DNA of 47,977 nucleotides from Acidimicrobiia bacterium. Its GTDB lineage: Bacteria > Actinomycetota > Acidimicrobiia > IMCC26256 > PALSA-555. The position numbers and the translations under genes were made by a program. Shown one piece after another: positions 36,012 through 43,804 of the stretch (the first letter of the stretch is position 1; the number at the start of each line of letters is the position of its first letter). The notes beneath the pieces were generated by a model. It was not told the origin of the DNA. It made no database searches and saw nothing but the letters and a program-made list of their open reading frames with translations. The DNA is taken from positions 1 through 47,977 of the forward strand of contig SHVJ01000007.1 in NCBI GenBank assembly GCA_009694295.1, in the 5' to 3' direction.

Positions 36012-37001
36012 ATGCGGATCGGGCTTGCTCTCCCCCAATACGACTGCTCGGTGGCAGGTGAGTCGCCGCTGACGTTCCCCACGATCGTCGAGCACGCCCG
36101 GGTTGCCGAAGCTGTGGGCTACGACTCGTTGTGGCTCTCGGACCACCTCTTCTTCGATCTCGCCAAATATGGCGGCGGCGCCGAGCGGCAAGGCGCGTTC
36201 GAGCCGATCGCGACGTTCGGCGCGCTCGCCGGTGCGGTGCCCCGCGTCCGCCTCGGCACCCTCGTGCTGTGCGAGGCGCTCCGACCGCCGACGGTGCTGG
36301 CGAAGGCGTTGGCCACGCTCGACTGCATCACGGGAGGCCGTCTCGACGTGGGGCTCGGCGCCGGTTGGTACGAACCCGAATATGCGGCGATCGGCATGGC
36401 GATGCCGCCGCCCGGCGTCCGTATCCGCCGGCTCCGCGAGGCCACCGAGCTGGTGTGTGCGCTGCTGGAGGGTGGCGACGTGACCCACCACGGGGAGTTC
36501 TTCCATGCCGACGGCGCGCGCCTCGACCCCGTGCCCATCCAGCGGCCGCGGCCCCCCGTGTTCATCGGCGGGAAGGGTGACCGACTGCTGGCAACGGTGG
36601 CCGCGGTTGCCGACGGCTGGAACACGTGCTGGGCGTGGACCCCCGACGATTACCGCGCCCGCCTCGGCGTGCTCAACCGCGCGTGTGAGGCGATCGGGCG
36701 CGATCCGACGACGGTCACCCGCTCGCTCGGGCTCTACGCGCTCGTCGGCGAGGACGAAGCCGACCTGGCCGCGCGATTCGAGCGCATGCGGGCGTTGAGC
36801 CCGGCCGGTGTCCTCGACGGCATGACCCTCGACGAGTGGCGGGTTGGCCGTCTCGTGGGCACGGTCGAACAGGTGCGCGACCAGGCGGCCACCTGGGCCG
36901 AGCTCGGCGTCGAGACCCTCATCCTCGGAGCGGGCGCAGTCCCTTTCCAGGTGGTGGGGCTCGAGGAGGTCACCGCCCTCGCCGAGGCCCTTCGGGTGTA
37001 G
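36012..37001 (+). CDS. LLM-class F420-dependent oxidoreductase
   Basis: 329 residues with the canonical start MRIGLALPQYDCSVAGESPL and family motifs EAVGYDSLWLSDHLFF, PRVRLGTLVLCEALRPP, LDCITGGRLDVGLGAGWYEPEY and GKGDRLLATVAAVADGWNT. This branch is usually F420-dependent in actinobacteria. The substrate is unknown. It is divergent from ftcD. Its stop codon is followed directly by a GC-rich repeat tract leading to tatA. Confidence 0.9.
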   Translation: MRIGLALPQYDCSVAGESPLTFPTIVEHARVAEAVGYDSLWLSDHLFFDLAKYGGGAERQGAFEPIATFGALAGAVPRVRLGTLVLCEALRPPTVLAKALATLDCITGGRLDVGLGAGWYEPEYAAIGMAMPPPGVRIRRLREATELVCALLEGGDVTHHGEFFHADGARLDPVPIQRPRPPVFIGGKGDRLLATVAAVADGWNTCWAWTPDDYRARLGVLNRACEAIGRDPTTVTRSLGLYALVGEDEADLAARFERMRALSPAGVLDGMTLDEWRVGRLVGTVEQVRDQAATWAELGVETLILGAGAVPFQVVGLEEVTALAEALRV

Positions 37002-37166
37002 CGGAGCGGGAGCGGAGCAATGGTGGGCCTGCGGAGCGAGCGAAGTGGATGAAGCGAGCGGAGCGAGGCGGAAGTAGCGGAGCGGGAGCGGAGCAATGGT
37101 GGGCCTGCGGAGCGGGAGCGGAGCAATGGTGGGCCTGCGGAGCGGGAGCGGAGCAATGGTGGGGGT
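37001..37166 (+). repeat. 30-bp tandem repeats upstream of tatA
   Basis: Unit GCGGAGCGGGAGCGGAGCAA followed by TGGTGGGCCT. One copy at 37001-37030, then a diverged GAGCGAGCG-rich stretch, then three tandem copies at 37077, 37107 and 37137. The first copy abuts the LLM stop codon. The three-copy part is nearly identical, implying recent duplication. Confidence 0.9.
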
Positions 37167-37188
37167 AGGGTTGACCAGCGAACCCACC

Positions 37189-37194
37189 AGGAGG
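37189..37194 (+). promoter_or_regulatory. Ribosome binding site of tatA
   Basis: AGGAGG with a 5-nt spacer to GTG 37200. It fixes the start of this 58-residue gene. Confidence 0.75.
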
Positions 37195-37199
37195 CCCAA

Positions 37200-37376
37200 G
37201 TGTTCGGAGTGTCTGTGGGACCCACTGAGCTGCTGATCGTGCTCGGCATCGTGATGCTGCTGTTCGGCAGCTCACAGCTCCCGAAGCTCGCCCGTTCCAT
37301 GGGTGCGGCTTCCAAGGAGTTCAAGAAGGGCGTCGCTGAAGGCGCCACCGAGGACGAGGCCGACTCGGCCAAGTAG
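37200..37376 (+). CDS. tatA: Twin-arginine translocase subunit TatA
   Basis: 58 residues: MFGVSVGPTELLIVLGIVML then LFGSSQLPKLARSMGAASKE. One N-terminal helix, the FG-x-x-x-LP hinge and an amphipathic helix are the TatA signature, with a charged tail ending DEADSAK. It forms the protein-conducting element for folded Tat substrates. GTG start with a strong AGGAGG site. TatB and TatC are not in the window. The ECF sigma factor begins 69 nt later. Confidence 0.92.
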   Translation: MFGVSVGPTELLIVLGIVMLLFGSSQLPKLARSMGAASKEFKKGVAEGATEDEADSAK

Positions 37377-37445
37377 CCAGTCGGGCCGCACCTCACCGCG
37401 GCACCGCACCCGGGAACCAGACAGCTACCCCCCGTCGTTCTCCCC

Positions 37446-37955
37446 ATGGTCGACGGCATCCCCACGTGGGAAGAGGTGGCTCGCGAGCATGGGAGCTTCC
37501 TCTACCGCGTGGCATACCGCTTGGCCGGTAACCACGACGACGCGCAGGATCTCGTGCAGGAGGCACTGCTGCGAGTGCGCAAGGGCCTCGAGCGTTACGA
37601 GCCGGGGTCCCTGGAAGGTTGGCTGGCCCGGATCGTGACCAACGTGTTTCTCGACGACGTACGGCGGCGCAAGCGCCGCCCCGCCGACGCATTTCCCGAC
37701 GATCCCGATCGCGTGCTGCCCGAGAGCCCGTCGGCCGAAGCGTCGAGCTCGGAGCTCTCGCAGGAGGTCCAGGACGCGCTCGCCGCGCTCCCCACCGAGT
37801 TCCGCGTGCCGGTCGTGCTCTGTGACGTCGCCGATCAGTCGTACGAGCAGATCGCGGCCGCACTCGACATACCGCTGGGCACGGTGCGATCCCGGATCCA
37901 CCGTGGCCGCCGCCTCCTGCGCGATGCGCTCACTGATCGTGAGGGGTTCGAGTGA
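37446..37955 (+). CDS. ECF-type RNA polymerase sigma factor
   Basis: 169 residues. Region 2: FLYRVAYRLAGNHDDAQDLV then QEALLRV, and LEGWLARIVTNVFLDDVRRRKRR. Region 4: ALPTEFRVPVVLCDVADQSY, EQIAAALDIPLGTVRSRIHRG. It is the first gene of the sigma/anti-sigma/RseB-like operon and overlaps the anti-sigma gene by 4 nt (GTGA). SigE-like sigma factors of actinobacteria control envelope stress, which fits the nearby RseB-like and HtrA genes. Confidence 0.93.
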   Translation: MVDGIPTWEEVAREHGSFLYRVAYRLAGNHDDAQDLVQEALLRVRKGLERYEPGSLEGWLARIVTNVFLDDVRRRKRRPADAFPDDPDRVLPESPSAEASSSELSQEVQDALAALPTEFRVPVVLCDVADQSYEQIAAALDIPLGTVRSRIHRGRRLLRDALTDREGFE

Positions 37956-38416
37956 GCGGCACCGAGTTCGGAGCCGGTGAGATGGACGAGTCGTTCCTCT
38001 CCGCCTACCTCGATGGCGAGCTCGACGCCGTTGCGCGCGCGGCCTTGGATGCGCGACTCGCTGAGTCGCCCGACTGGCGCGCTGAGCTCGCAGCGCTGCG
38101 CACGGTGCGCGACGCGGTGCGGTCGCTGCCGCTGGTCGACGCGCCGCCCGGTTTCTGGGACCGCGTGCTCGCCCCGGAGGACGTCGTCGATCTCGCCGCC
38201 GCGCGCCGCGGTCGTGTCTGGGTGAGTCGATGGCGCGCGCTCGCTGGCGCTGCAGCGGCCGCCGCCGTCATGGGCGTCGTCTTCGTTCCCCGGCCTGAGC
38301 CCGTACAACCAGCGTTCGCCAAGATCACGCAATCGCACGCTGAACGCGCGTCGCTCGGTAACGACGTGGTCACGAACCTCGCGGGCGCCGTCGTGCCGGT
38401 CGGCATCGAGCCGTGA
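37952..38416 (+). CDS. Putative transmembrane anti-sigma factor lacking zinc ligands
   Basis: 154 residues. Helical N-terminal domain (DESFLSAYLDGELDAVARAA..WRAELAALRTVRDAV) has the shape of zinc-finger anti-sigma domains. However, it has no HxxxCxxC motif and no cysteine at all. A helix at about 95-112 (ALAGAAAAAAVMGVVFV) puts the C-terminus outside. It likely holds the ECF sigma factor at the membrane. It sits between the sigma and RseB-like genes and overlaps both. Confidence 0.8.
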   Translation: MSGTEFGAGEMDESFLSAYLDGELDAVARAALDARLAESPDWRAELAALRTVRDAVRSLPLVDAPPGFWDRVLAPEDVVDLAAARRGRVWVSRWRALAGAAAAAAVMGVVFVPRPEPVQPAFAKITQSHAERASLGNDVVTNLAGAVVPVGIEP

Positions 38417-39450
38417 GTCCAACCGTCACCCAGCGCGGCGGGCGGCGCCCAAGCGCGGCGTTGGGTGCGCTCGTGCTGGGAGCGCTCTGCGTGACCGGGC
38501 TCGGATCCGGTGCCGACGCGGGCACTCCCGACGCCGCCGAGGAGCTGTTGGTCAAGGCCCGAAAGACCGCAACGGTGGAATCGTTTGCCGGCGTGGTGGA
38601 AGTGGTCTGGCTCGACGACCAGGGGGTTGAGCACGTCGAGCGCGTCGGCGCCAGGGGTGCGGACGGCGCGTTCGTGATCGGCATCGGCGCGAGGAAGGCC
38701 GTCGGCGACGAGAACGAGCGCTTCACCAACAGCGGCGATGAGCACACCCGGTGGAAGGGCCACGGGGGGACCCGAGCCCCGCGCCCCGGCGACAGCTGGG
38801 ACCTTGAGATCGCCGGTCGCCGCCACGTCGCCGGACGGTCGGCCACCGTCGTCGTCGCCCGCGGCGACGACGGCCTCGTCCGGGCCCGGTTCGCGATCGA
38901 TCGCGAGACCGGTCAGCTTCTGCGCCGGGCCGTCCTCGACGAGCAGGGCGACGTGGTCCGCGTGATGCGATTCGTGTCGATCATCACCGGCGGTGTGGAT
39001 GCCCCGCCCCCGGCGATGCCCGGTGACGGCTTCGACGACACGCCGGTGGCGATCGAGACTCTGCCCAGCGGCTTCGTGTCCCGAGCCGATGCTGGCTCCG
39101 GATACCGCCTGCTCGGCCAGTACCTCCAACCCGACGGCGCCGTGCAGCTCTATTACAGCGACGGGTTGTTCACGGCATCGGTGTTCCAGCGATCCGGACG
39201 GCTCGACTGGGATGCACTGCCGCCGGGCACGCCGGCCGCGATCGACGGCGTGCGCGCCCGCTCGTATTCGATGCCGACCGGCACCCTCGTCGTCTGGAGT
39301 GATCGCGACGTGGTGCTCACCGCAGTGGGCGATGGCCCACCCGACGCGGTGATCGGGATCGTGGCCGAGATGAGCGGCAATCCGAGCGACGACCAGTCGT
39401 GGTTCGACGACGTCACCGACTTCGTGTTCGGCCCGTTCGACTGGGAGTGA
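38413..39450 (+). CDS. RseB/MucB-like secreted regulatory protein
   Basis: 345 residues. Signal peptide (SAALGALVLGALCVTGLGSG, cleavage near 36), then a lipoprotein-carrier-like beta fold: EELLVKARKTATVESFAGVV, RFAIDRETGQLLRRAVLDEQ, and a C-terminal domain with YRLLGQYLQPDGAVQLYYSD. RseB binds the anti-sigma factor outside the membrane and senses lipid-like ligands, so this protein should tune the sigma factor upstream. GTG overlaps the anti-sigma stop. It ends near a weak CCGCC-GTCA-GGCGG hairpin (39457-39470). Confidence 0.8.
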   Translation: MSPTVTQRGGRRPSAALGALVLGALCVTGLGSGADAGTPDAAEELLVKARKTATVESFAGVVEVVWLDDQGVEHVERVGARGADGAFVIGIGARKAVGDENERFTNSGDEHTRWKGHGGTRAPRPGDSWDLEIAGRRHVAGRSATVVVARGDDGLVRARFAIDRETGQLLRRAVLDEQGDVVRVMRFVSIITGGVDAPPPAMPGDGFDDTPVAIETLPSGFVSRADAGSGYRLLGQYLQPDGAVQLYYSDGLFTASVFQRSGRLDWDALPPGTPAAIDGVRARSYSMPTGTLVVWSDRDVVLTAVGDGPPDAVIGIVAEMSGNPSDDQSWFDDVTDFVFGPFDWE

Positions 39451-39477
39451 CGCGCACCGCCGTCAGGCGGGAGCTCC

Positions 39478-39753
39478 TCAGCGGGATGCGGTGACCCTGC
39501 GCTGGCGCAGGATCCGGCGGCGCTCCCGCTCGGAGCAGCCACCCCAGACACCGTGGTCGATGCGGTACTTCAGCGCGTACTCGAGGCACTCCGACTTGAC
39601 GGGGCACTCGGCGCAAACCCGGCGGGCCCGGTCGACTCCGACGCCATCGGACGGGAAGAACTCGCCGGCGCGGGCTTCGCGGCACCGGGCCCGGAGCATC
39701 CACGCGGGCGTCCGGTGGTCGGGGGGCTGGAGGGGGAGCGACGTGTCGTCCAT
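39478..39753 (-). CDS. WhiB-family iron-sulfur transcriptional regulator (second copy)
   Basis: 91 residues. Cluster cysteines Cys24 (RARCREA), Cys47, 50 and 56 (VCAECPVKSECLEYAL), with GVWGGCSERERRRILRQRR. It carries an extra Cys right after GVWGG. The -10 box TACCCT is at 39773-39778 on the minus strand. It is convergent with the RseB-like gene and divergent from HtrA, so it may report on the same stress response. Confidence 0.93.
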   Translation of the reverse strand: MDDTSLPLQPPDHRTPAWMLRARCREARAGEFFPSDGVGVDRARRVCAECPVKSECLEYALKYRIDHGVWGGCSERERRRILRQRRVTASR

Positions 39754-39986
39754 GGGTTCAAGGGTGAAACGTAGGGTATCGGCGCCGGGTTCCCGATCGG
39801 ACCCAGAAACTTGGTGCTGGGCATCGATGTGGCCGGTCAGTTCGTCGGAATCCTTCTGTTCTCAGCATGATCTCAGCCGGGTATGAGAACTTCTCCGGTA
39901 CCGACGGCGTTGAGAGAAGACACGTTGCCCAAATCCCAAAGCAATTCCCAAGGCCCTCCCCCAACGCCTTCCCATCGAGGTGAGCT
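39754..39986. other. Divergent promoter gap, WhiB / HtrA
   Basis: 233 nt without a credible gene. Contains the WhiB -10 candidate (39773-39778) and, on the plus strand, a short CTTCTC...GAGAAG near-palindrome and a GAGGTGA ribosome site for HtrA (39977-39983). I could not identify an ECF-type -35/-10 pair with confidence. Confidence 0.4.
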
Positions 39987-41114
39987 GTGAACGACGAAAC
40001 CCCCACCGCACCCGAACCGATTGTCGCCAGGAAGTCCACCGCGCCCGGTGGGTTCCGCCACACGCTCACTGCGGCACTGGTCGGTGGGCTGTGCGGCGCG
40101 CTCGCGGCTGGCGGCGTGTTCCTCGCCACCGACGACGACACCACCCCCGCGCAATCGAGCGCGTCGCAAGCGGTCATCTCACGCCCGTCGTCCACCCTCG
40201 ACGGTGGGAGCGACATCGCCTCGCTGCTTGCGACCGCGGAGCCCGCGGTCGTTGCCATCACGGTCGGGCAAGGGCCGGGCACCGGCGCCGGCGGCGCGGG
40301 CACCGGATTCGTGATCACCGCCGACGGGTTCATCGTGACGAACAACCACGTCGTGGAAGGCCAGACGCGCATCGAGGTGGCGTTCACCGACGGCGAGACG
40401 ATGAGTGCCCGCACCGTCGGGCGCGACCCGTCGGTCGATCTCGCGGTGTTGAAGGTCGACGGCACCAATCTGGCGTTCATCGAGCTCGGCGACTCCGACG
40501 CGGTGCAGGTCGGCGATGAGGTCGTCGCCATCGGCAACGCGCTTGCCCTCGAAGGCGGGTTGAGCGTGACGCGCGGGATCATCTCCGGCACCAACCGGAC
40601 GGTGAGGACCAACGAAGGCTCCACACTCGTCGGCATGCTCCAGACCGACGCCGCCATCAACTTCGGGAACTCTGGCGGTCCGCTGATCGACGCCGAGGGT
40701 CGGGTGATCGGCGTCAACACGGCGATCGATGCCGACGCCCAGAACGTCGGCTTCGCCATCCCCATCTCGCGGGCGAAGCCGGTGATCGACGATCTCCGGG
40801 CCGGCCGCAAGCCAGCGTTCCTGGGTGTGTCCACCCAGAACGTGACGCCGGCGTTGTCCCGTGAGCTCGGGCTGGATGTCGACTCGGGCGCGTACGTGAC
40901 GCAGGTGACCCAGGGCACCCCAGCCGATCGGATCGGGATCCAGGAAGGCGACGTGATCGTGCAGATCGGCGACGACGCGATCGAGACGTCGGCCGACGTG
41001 CTCACCGCGGTGCGCAGTCACCGGCCGGGCGATGACGTCGAAGTGATCGTCGACCGCAACGGCGAGCGCATCACGCTCACAGCCACCCTGCGGGAGCGTC
41101 CCGACGTCGAATAA
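39987..41114 (+). CDS. HtrA/DegP-like membrane-anchored serine protease with PDZ domain
   Basis: 375 residues. One helix near the N-terminus (ALVGGLCGALAAGGVFLA, about 30-47), a trypsin-like domain with His121 (VTNNHVVEG), Asp151 (DPSVDLAVLKVD) and Ser229 (NFGNSGGPL), and a PDZ domain from about 275 (FLGVSTQNVTPALSRELGL..GIQEGDVIVQIGDDAI). It degrades misfolded or regulatory proteins outside the membrane. It sits next to the sigma/anti-sigma/RseB block and could act on the anti-sigma factor. GTG 39987 has a GAGGTGA site. Confidence 0.94.
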   Translation: MNDETPTAPEPIVARKSTAPGGFRHTLTAALVGGLCGALAAGGVFLATDDDTTPAQSSASQAVISRPSSTLDGGSDIASLLATAEPAVVAITVGQGPGTGAGGAGTGFVITADGFIVTNNHVVEGQTRIEVAFTDGETMSARTVGRDPSVDLAVLKVDGTNLAFIELGDSDAVQVGDEVVAIGNALALEGGLSVTRGIISGTNRTVRTNEGSTLVGMLQTDAAINFGNSGGPLIDAEGRVIGVNTAIDADAQNVGFAIPISRAKPVIDDLRAGRKPAFLGVSTQNVTPALSRELGLDVDSGAYVTQVTQGTPADRIGIQEGDVIVQIGDDAIETSADVLTAVRSHRPGDDVEVIVDRNGERITLTATLRERPDVE

Positions 41115-41146
41115 ATGGGGTTCGTAGGCCTGCGACCCAGAGCGAG

Positions 41147-41177
41147 CGTTGCGGGCCGGGTATCCCGGCCCGCAACG
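41147..41177. terminator. Palindrome with 14-bp arms and TAT loop after HtrA
   Basis: Left arm CGTTGCGGGCCGGG is exactly complementary to the right arm, with TAT between. It lies 33 nt past the HtrA stop. Same CCGGGTATCCCGG core as the palindrome at 6754-6776, set in AGCGAGCG-rich sequence. Confidence 0.7.
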
Positions 41178-41194
41178 AGCGTGGCCCGAGCGGC

Positions 41195-41211
41195 CCAGTG
41201 CGAAGCACTGG
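41195..41211. repeat. CCAGTGC-GAA-GCACTGG hairpin
   Basis: Perfect 7-bp arms with a 3-nt loop, 12 nt before the -10 box of the next gene. Terminator or operator. Not resolved. Confidence 0.5.
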
Positions 41212-41222
41212 TGAGCGGGAAT

Positions 41223-41228
41223 TAGTGT
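41223..41228 (+). promoter_or_regulatory. -10 box (TAGTGT) of a leaderless transcript
   Basis: TAGTGT, 7 nt, ATG 41236. It sets the start at 41236 rather than the in-frame GTG 41227, which lies inside the box. Confidence 0.5.
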
Positions 41229-41235
41229 GGCGACC

Positions 41236-41577
41236 ATGTCGATGACCACTGAGGAGCTCGAGCAGCTCCCGCCGCAAGGCCACGTGAAGATCGTGTACCA
41301 AGGACCCACCTCACCTCACTGGGAGGTGCGCGGGGTGTTCGGCGACCAGCGAGTCATCGAAGATTTTCGTCAGCGCGCGCTGGCTCGACTCCAGCTCCTG
41401 CCGCCGCACGACCCACAGTTCCGCCGCAACCGCGAGCGGGTCAACCGCGACGCCGAACGCGAGCGCCTGATCCTCGAGTGGGACTTGGGCTACGCAGAAG
41501 ACGAAGTCGCTGCCCCGGCCGCTGCAGCGCCCGCCGCGGAACCAGCCCCAACCGAGACGGCCGCTCCTACCGCGTAG
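41236..41577 (+). CDS. Conserved-looking small protein of unknown function
   Basis: 113 residues: a compact domain (GHVKIVYQGPTSPHWEVRGV, then FGDQRVIEDFRQRALARLQL) rich in Arg, with an Ala/Pro/Glu C-terminal tail. No signal or helix. I do not recognise it. It is convergent with pstA, leaving 6 nt. The charged, soluble layout suggests a nucleic-acid- or protein-binding role, without firm evidence. Confidence 0.7.
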   Translation: MSMTTEELEQLPPQGHVKIVYQGPTSPHWEVRGVFGDQRVIEDFRQRALARLQLLPPHDPQFRRNRERVNRDAERERLILEWDLGYAEDEVAAPAAAAPAAEPAPTETAAPTA

Positions 41578-41583
41578 AGCGAT

Positions 41584-42744
41584 CTACCAGCGCTGCTCGT
41601 AGCGGTTGCGCAGCATCACGGCGGTGAGGTTCGCGAGCAAGGTGATCGCGAGCAACACGATGATCGCGGCTGCGGTGAGGGAGATTGCGAAATCGGTCTG
41701 CGCTTCGCCGCGCCAGTTGAAGACGATCTGCGGCAGCGCGGTGTACGAGGTCGTGAACTTCTGGAAGAGGTCGGCGCTGCCCGTCGTGAAGTAGCCCAGG
41801 ACCGCACCCACCAGCAGCAGCGGTGCGGTCTCGCCGATCGCCCGCGACAACGACAGGATCGTGCCGGTGAGGATGCCGGAGAACGCATTCGGGAGCACGA
41901 GGGACTTCGTGACTTCCCATTGCGTGGCACCGACCCCGTAGCCCCCCTCCCGCAGCGATCGCGGGACGGCGCGGATTGCCTCCGACGCCGTGATGATCAC
42001 GATCGGCAACACGAGGATGGCGAGCGTGAGTCCGCCCGCAATGAGGGTCCGACCCCCGGTAGCGCCGCTCAAGAGCTTGACGAAGATGCTGAGTCCCAGA
42101 AGCCCATAGACCACCGACGGCACGCCGGCCAGGTTGCGGATGTTGAGCTGGACGAAACGCGTGAGTCGGTTGTCCGGTGCGTACTCCTCGAGGAACACCG
42201 CGGTTGCGACACCGAGCGGGAACGAGATCAGCGCGGTGATGAACGCGAGGACGAGCGTCCCGAAGATCCCCTGGGCCACGCCGGCGCGGTCGGCCGAGCT
42301 CGAGACGTTGGCGCTCAAGAAGCTGCTCGTGCCGATGAAGCCGGCAATGACGAACACCACGACAATCGCCACGATCACGCCGACCACCAGACGCCAGCGT
42401 CGAGCTCGCACCGCCAGGAACAGTCCCCACGGCACTCCCACGAGCACGAGCGCGCTGGCAATCCAACCGGGGATCCCGTGCGGATGTACGAGGAACGTGC
42501 AGGTCTCGTCGATCGCTCGCCCGAGCTCGTGCGGGAACTGGGAGAGCACGAACCCGCGCGTCTTGAACACGTCGAGTCCATCGTTCAAGACGGTCGCGAG
42601 GAGTAGCACGATGAATGCGAGGCACGCGAACAGGCATGCGAGCAAGGCGACCTCGAAGGCCAGACCGGGGACGTCGAAGCGCTTTCCGCGCAGCGATCGA
42701 TCGACCGTGATCTCGCGCGGGAGCGTGCTGCCGACTGTGGACAT
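41584..42744 (-). CDS. pstA: Phosphate ABC transporter permease PstA
   Basis: 386 residues. The permease core is FGTLVLAFITALISFPLGVA then EEYAPDNRLTRFVQLNIRNL, and SEAIRAVPRSLREGGYGVGA (EAA loop), LPNAFSGILTGTILSLSRAI. The N-terminal part is about 90 residues longer than usual, with additional helices (about 29-53, 94-112, 118-140). It moves phosphate across the membrane with PstC and PstB. Its ATG overlaps the pstC stop (TGATG). It is last of the minus-strand pst genes. Confidence 0.94.
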   Translation of the reverse strand: MSTVGSTLPREITVDRSLRGKRFDVPGLAFEVALLACLFACLAFIVLLLATVLNDGLDVFKTRGFVLSQFPHELGRAIDETCTFLVHPHGIPGWIASALVLVGVPWGLFLAVRARRWRLVVGVIVAIVVVFVIAGFIGTSSFLSANVSSSADRAGVAQGIFGTLVLAFITALISFPLGVATAVFLEEYAPDNRLTRFVQLNIRNLAGVPSVVYGLLGLSIFVKLLSGATGGRTLIAGGLTLAILVLPIVIITASEAIRAVPRSLREGGYGVGATQWEVTKSLVLPNAFSGILTGTILSLSRAIGETAPLLLVGAVLGYFTTGSADLFQKFTTSYTALPQIVFNWRGEAQTDFAISLTAAAIIVLLAITLLANLTAVMLRNRYEQRW

Positions 42745-43688
42745 CAGTACGCCTCTCGCACTCGACGCACGAAGAAGTTCCCCACCATGTTCAGCAGCAG
42801 GGTCAGGGCGAAGAGCACCAGACCGAGGAAGAAGAGGCTGTTGAATGCTTGGCCGGCACCGGTCCCGCCACCACCCGCGACCTGGTCGGTGCCGGCCGCC
42901 AGCGAGGCCAGCGCCGACGTAAAGGTGAGCCCAGGGTCGCTGGGGTTCGTGGTGAAGTGGGCTTCGCCGAATGCGCCACCGGCAAGTGCGATCACCATCG
43001 TCTCACCGATCGCACGCGAGGCCGCCAGGATCAGCGATGCCACGATTCCCGAGATCGCCGCCGGCACAACGACGCGGACCACGGTTGTGATGCGGCGGGC
43101 GCCCAAGCCATAGCTCGCTTCGCGCAGTGCGTACGGCACTGCGCGCATCGCGTCTTCGCTCACTGACGCCACGAGTGGTGTGACCAGGATGCCCACACCC
43201 AAGCCCGCGGTGGCCAGGCTGAAGTCGCTCGGTCCATGCAAAAGATCCACGACGATGTTTGGCCCGATCCACGCGATGGCAAAGAAGCCCAACACGATGC
43301 TCGGAATGCCCGCGAGCACTTCGAGGATGGGCTTGAGCACGCGGCGAACGCGCGGCTTGGCGTACTCCGCGAGGTAGACGGCGGCACCGAGACCGAGCGG
43401 GACGGCGATGACCATCGCGATCGCCGACACGATGAGCGAGCCCACGAACAGCGTGGCGATGTCGAACTTGCCGATACGCGGCGCCCATTTGTCGAACGTC
43501 AACAGGGTGCTGAGATCGATGTTGCTCAGGAACGTGACCGAGTTCGCGGTGAGCGAGGCGACGATCGCGATGCTGATCGCCAGGGTGGACATCCCGGCGA
43601 CCCAGAAGCCGATGCGGATGCGTCGTTCGCGTCGGACCCGTCGGCCGTCGCCTTCGAGGCTGAGGAGACTGGGATCCAGCGCGGTCAC
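42744..43688 (-). CDS. pstC: Phosphate ABC transporter permease PstC
   Basis: 314 residues with about six helices: FWVAGMSTLAISIAIVASLT near the start, FDIATLFVGSLIVSAIAMVI, the EAA loop SEDAMRAVPYALREASYGLG, and SLILAASRAIGETMVIALAG. It pairs with PstA. GTG start at 43688. It is separated from pstS by a strong hairpin, which probably lowers permease expression below that of the binding protein. Confidence 0.94.
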   Translation of the reverse strand: MTALDPSLLSLEGDGRRVRRERRIRIGFWVAGMSTLAISIAIVASLTANSVTFLSNIDLSTLLTFDKWAPRIGKFDIATLFVGSLIVSAIAMVIAVPLGLGAAVYLAEYAKPRVRRVLKPILEVLAGIPSIVLGFFAIAWIGPNIVVDLLHGPSDFSLATAGLGVGILVTPLVASVSEDAMRAVPYALREASYGLGARRITTVVRVVVPAAISGIVASLILAASRAIGETMVIALAGGAFGEAHFTTNPSDPGLTFTSALASLAAGTDQVAGGGGTGAGQAFNSLFFLGLVLFALTLLLNMVGNFFVRRVREAY

Positions 43689-43742
43689 GTCGGCATCCTC
43701 GCTTGTCGGTCGCTGTCGTTCAACGATCCCCCCCCAAGAATG

Positions 43743-43784
43743 GAGAAGACGGCCGGGCCGGGGGGCCGGCCGGGCCGTCTTCTC
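43743..43784 (-). terminator. Strong hairpin between pstS and pstC
   Basis: 19-bp arms (GAGAAGACGGCC at the outer end) with one mismatch and a 4-nt loop. It lies 20 nt downstream of the pstS stop in transcription order. Likely an attenuator or RNA-stabilising terminator giving more pstS than pstC-pstA mRNA, a common arrangement for binding-protein operons. Confidence 0.75.
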
Positions 43785-43804
43785 AGGTGGTGACAGGCGG
43801 TGCT

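Noticed and set aside
37001-37166. Possible CRISPR array from 30-bp repeats
   Set aside because: The units are directly adjacent with no spacers, and there is no cas gene.
35793-37199. 468-codon minus-strand frame spanning the LLM gene and the 30-bp repeats
   Set aside because: Translates the repeats and the antisense strand. The real genes are ftcD, the LLM gene and tatA.
36734-37465. 243-codon minus-strand frame with repeated AGPPLLRSRS blocks
   Set aside because: It is the translation of the 30-bp repeats in antisense and overlaps tatA and the LLM gene.
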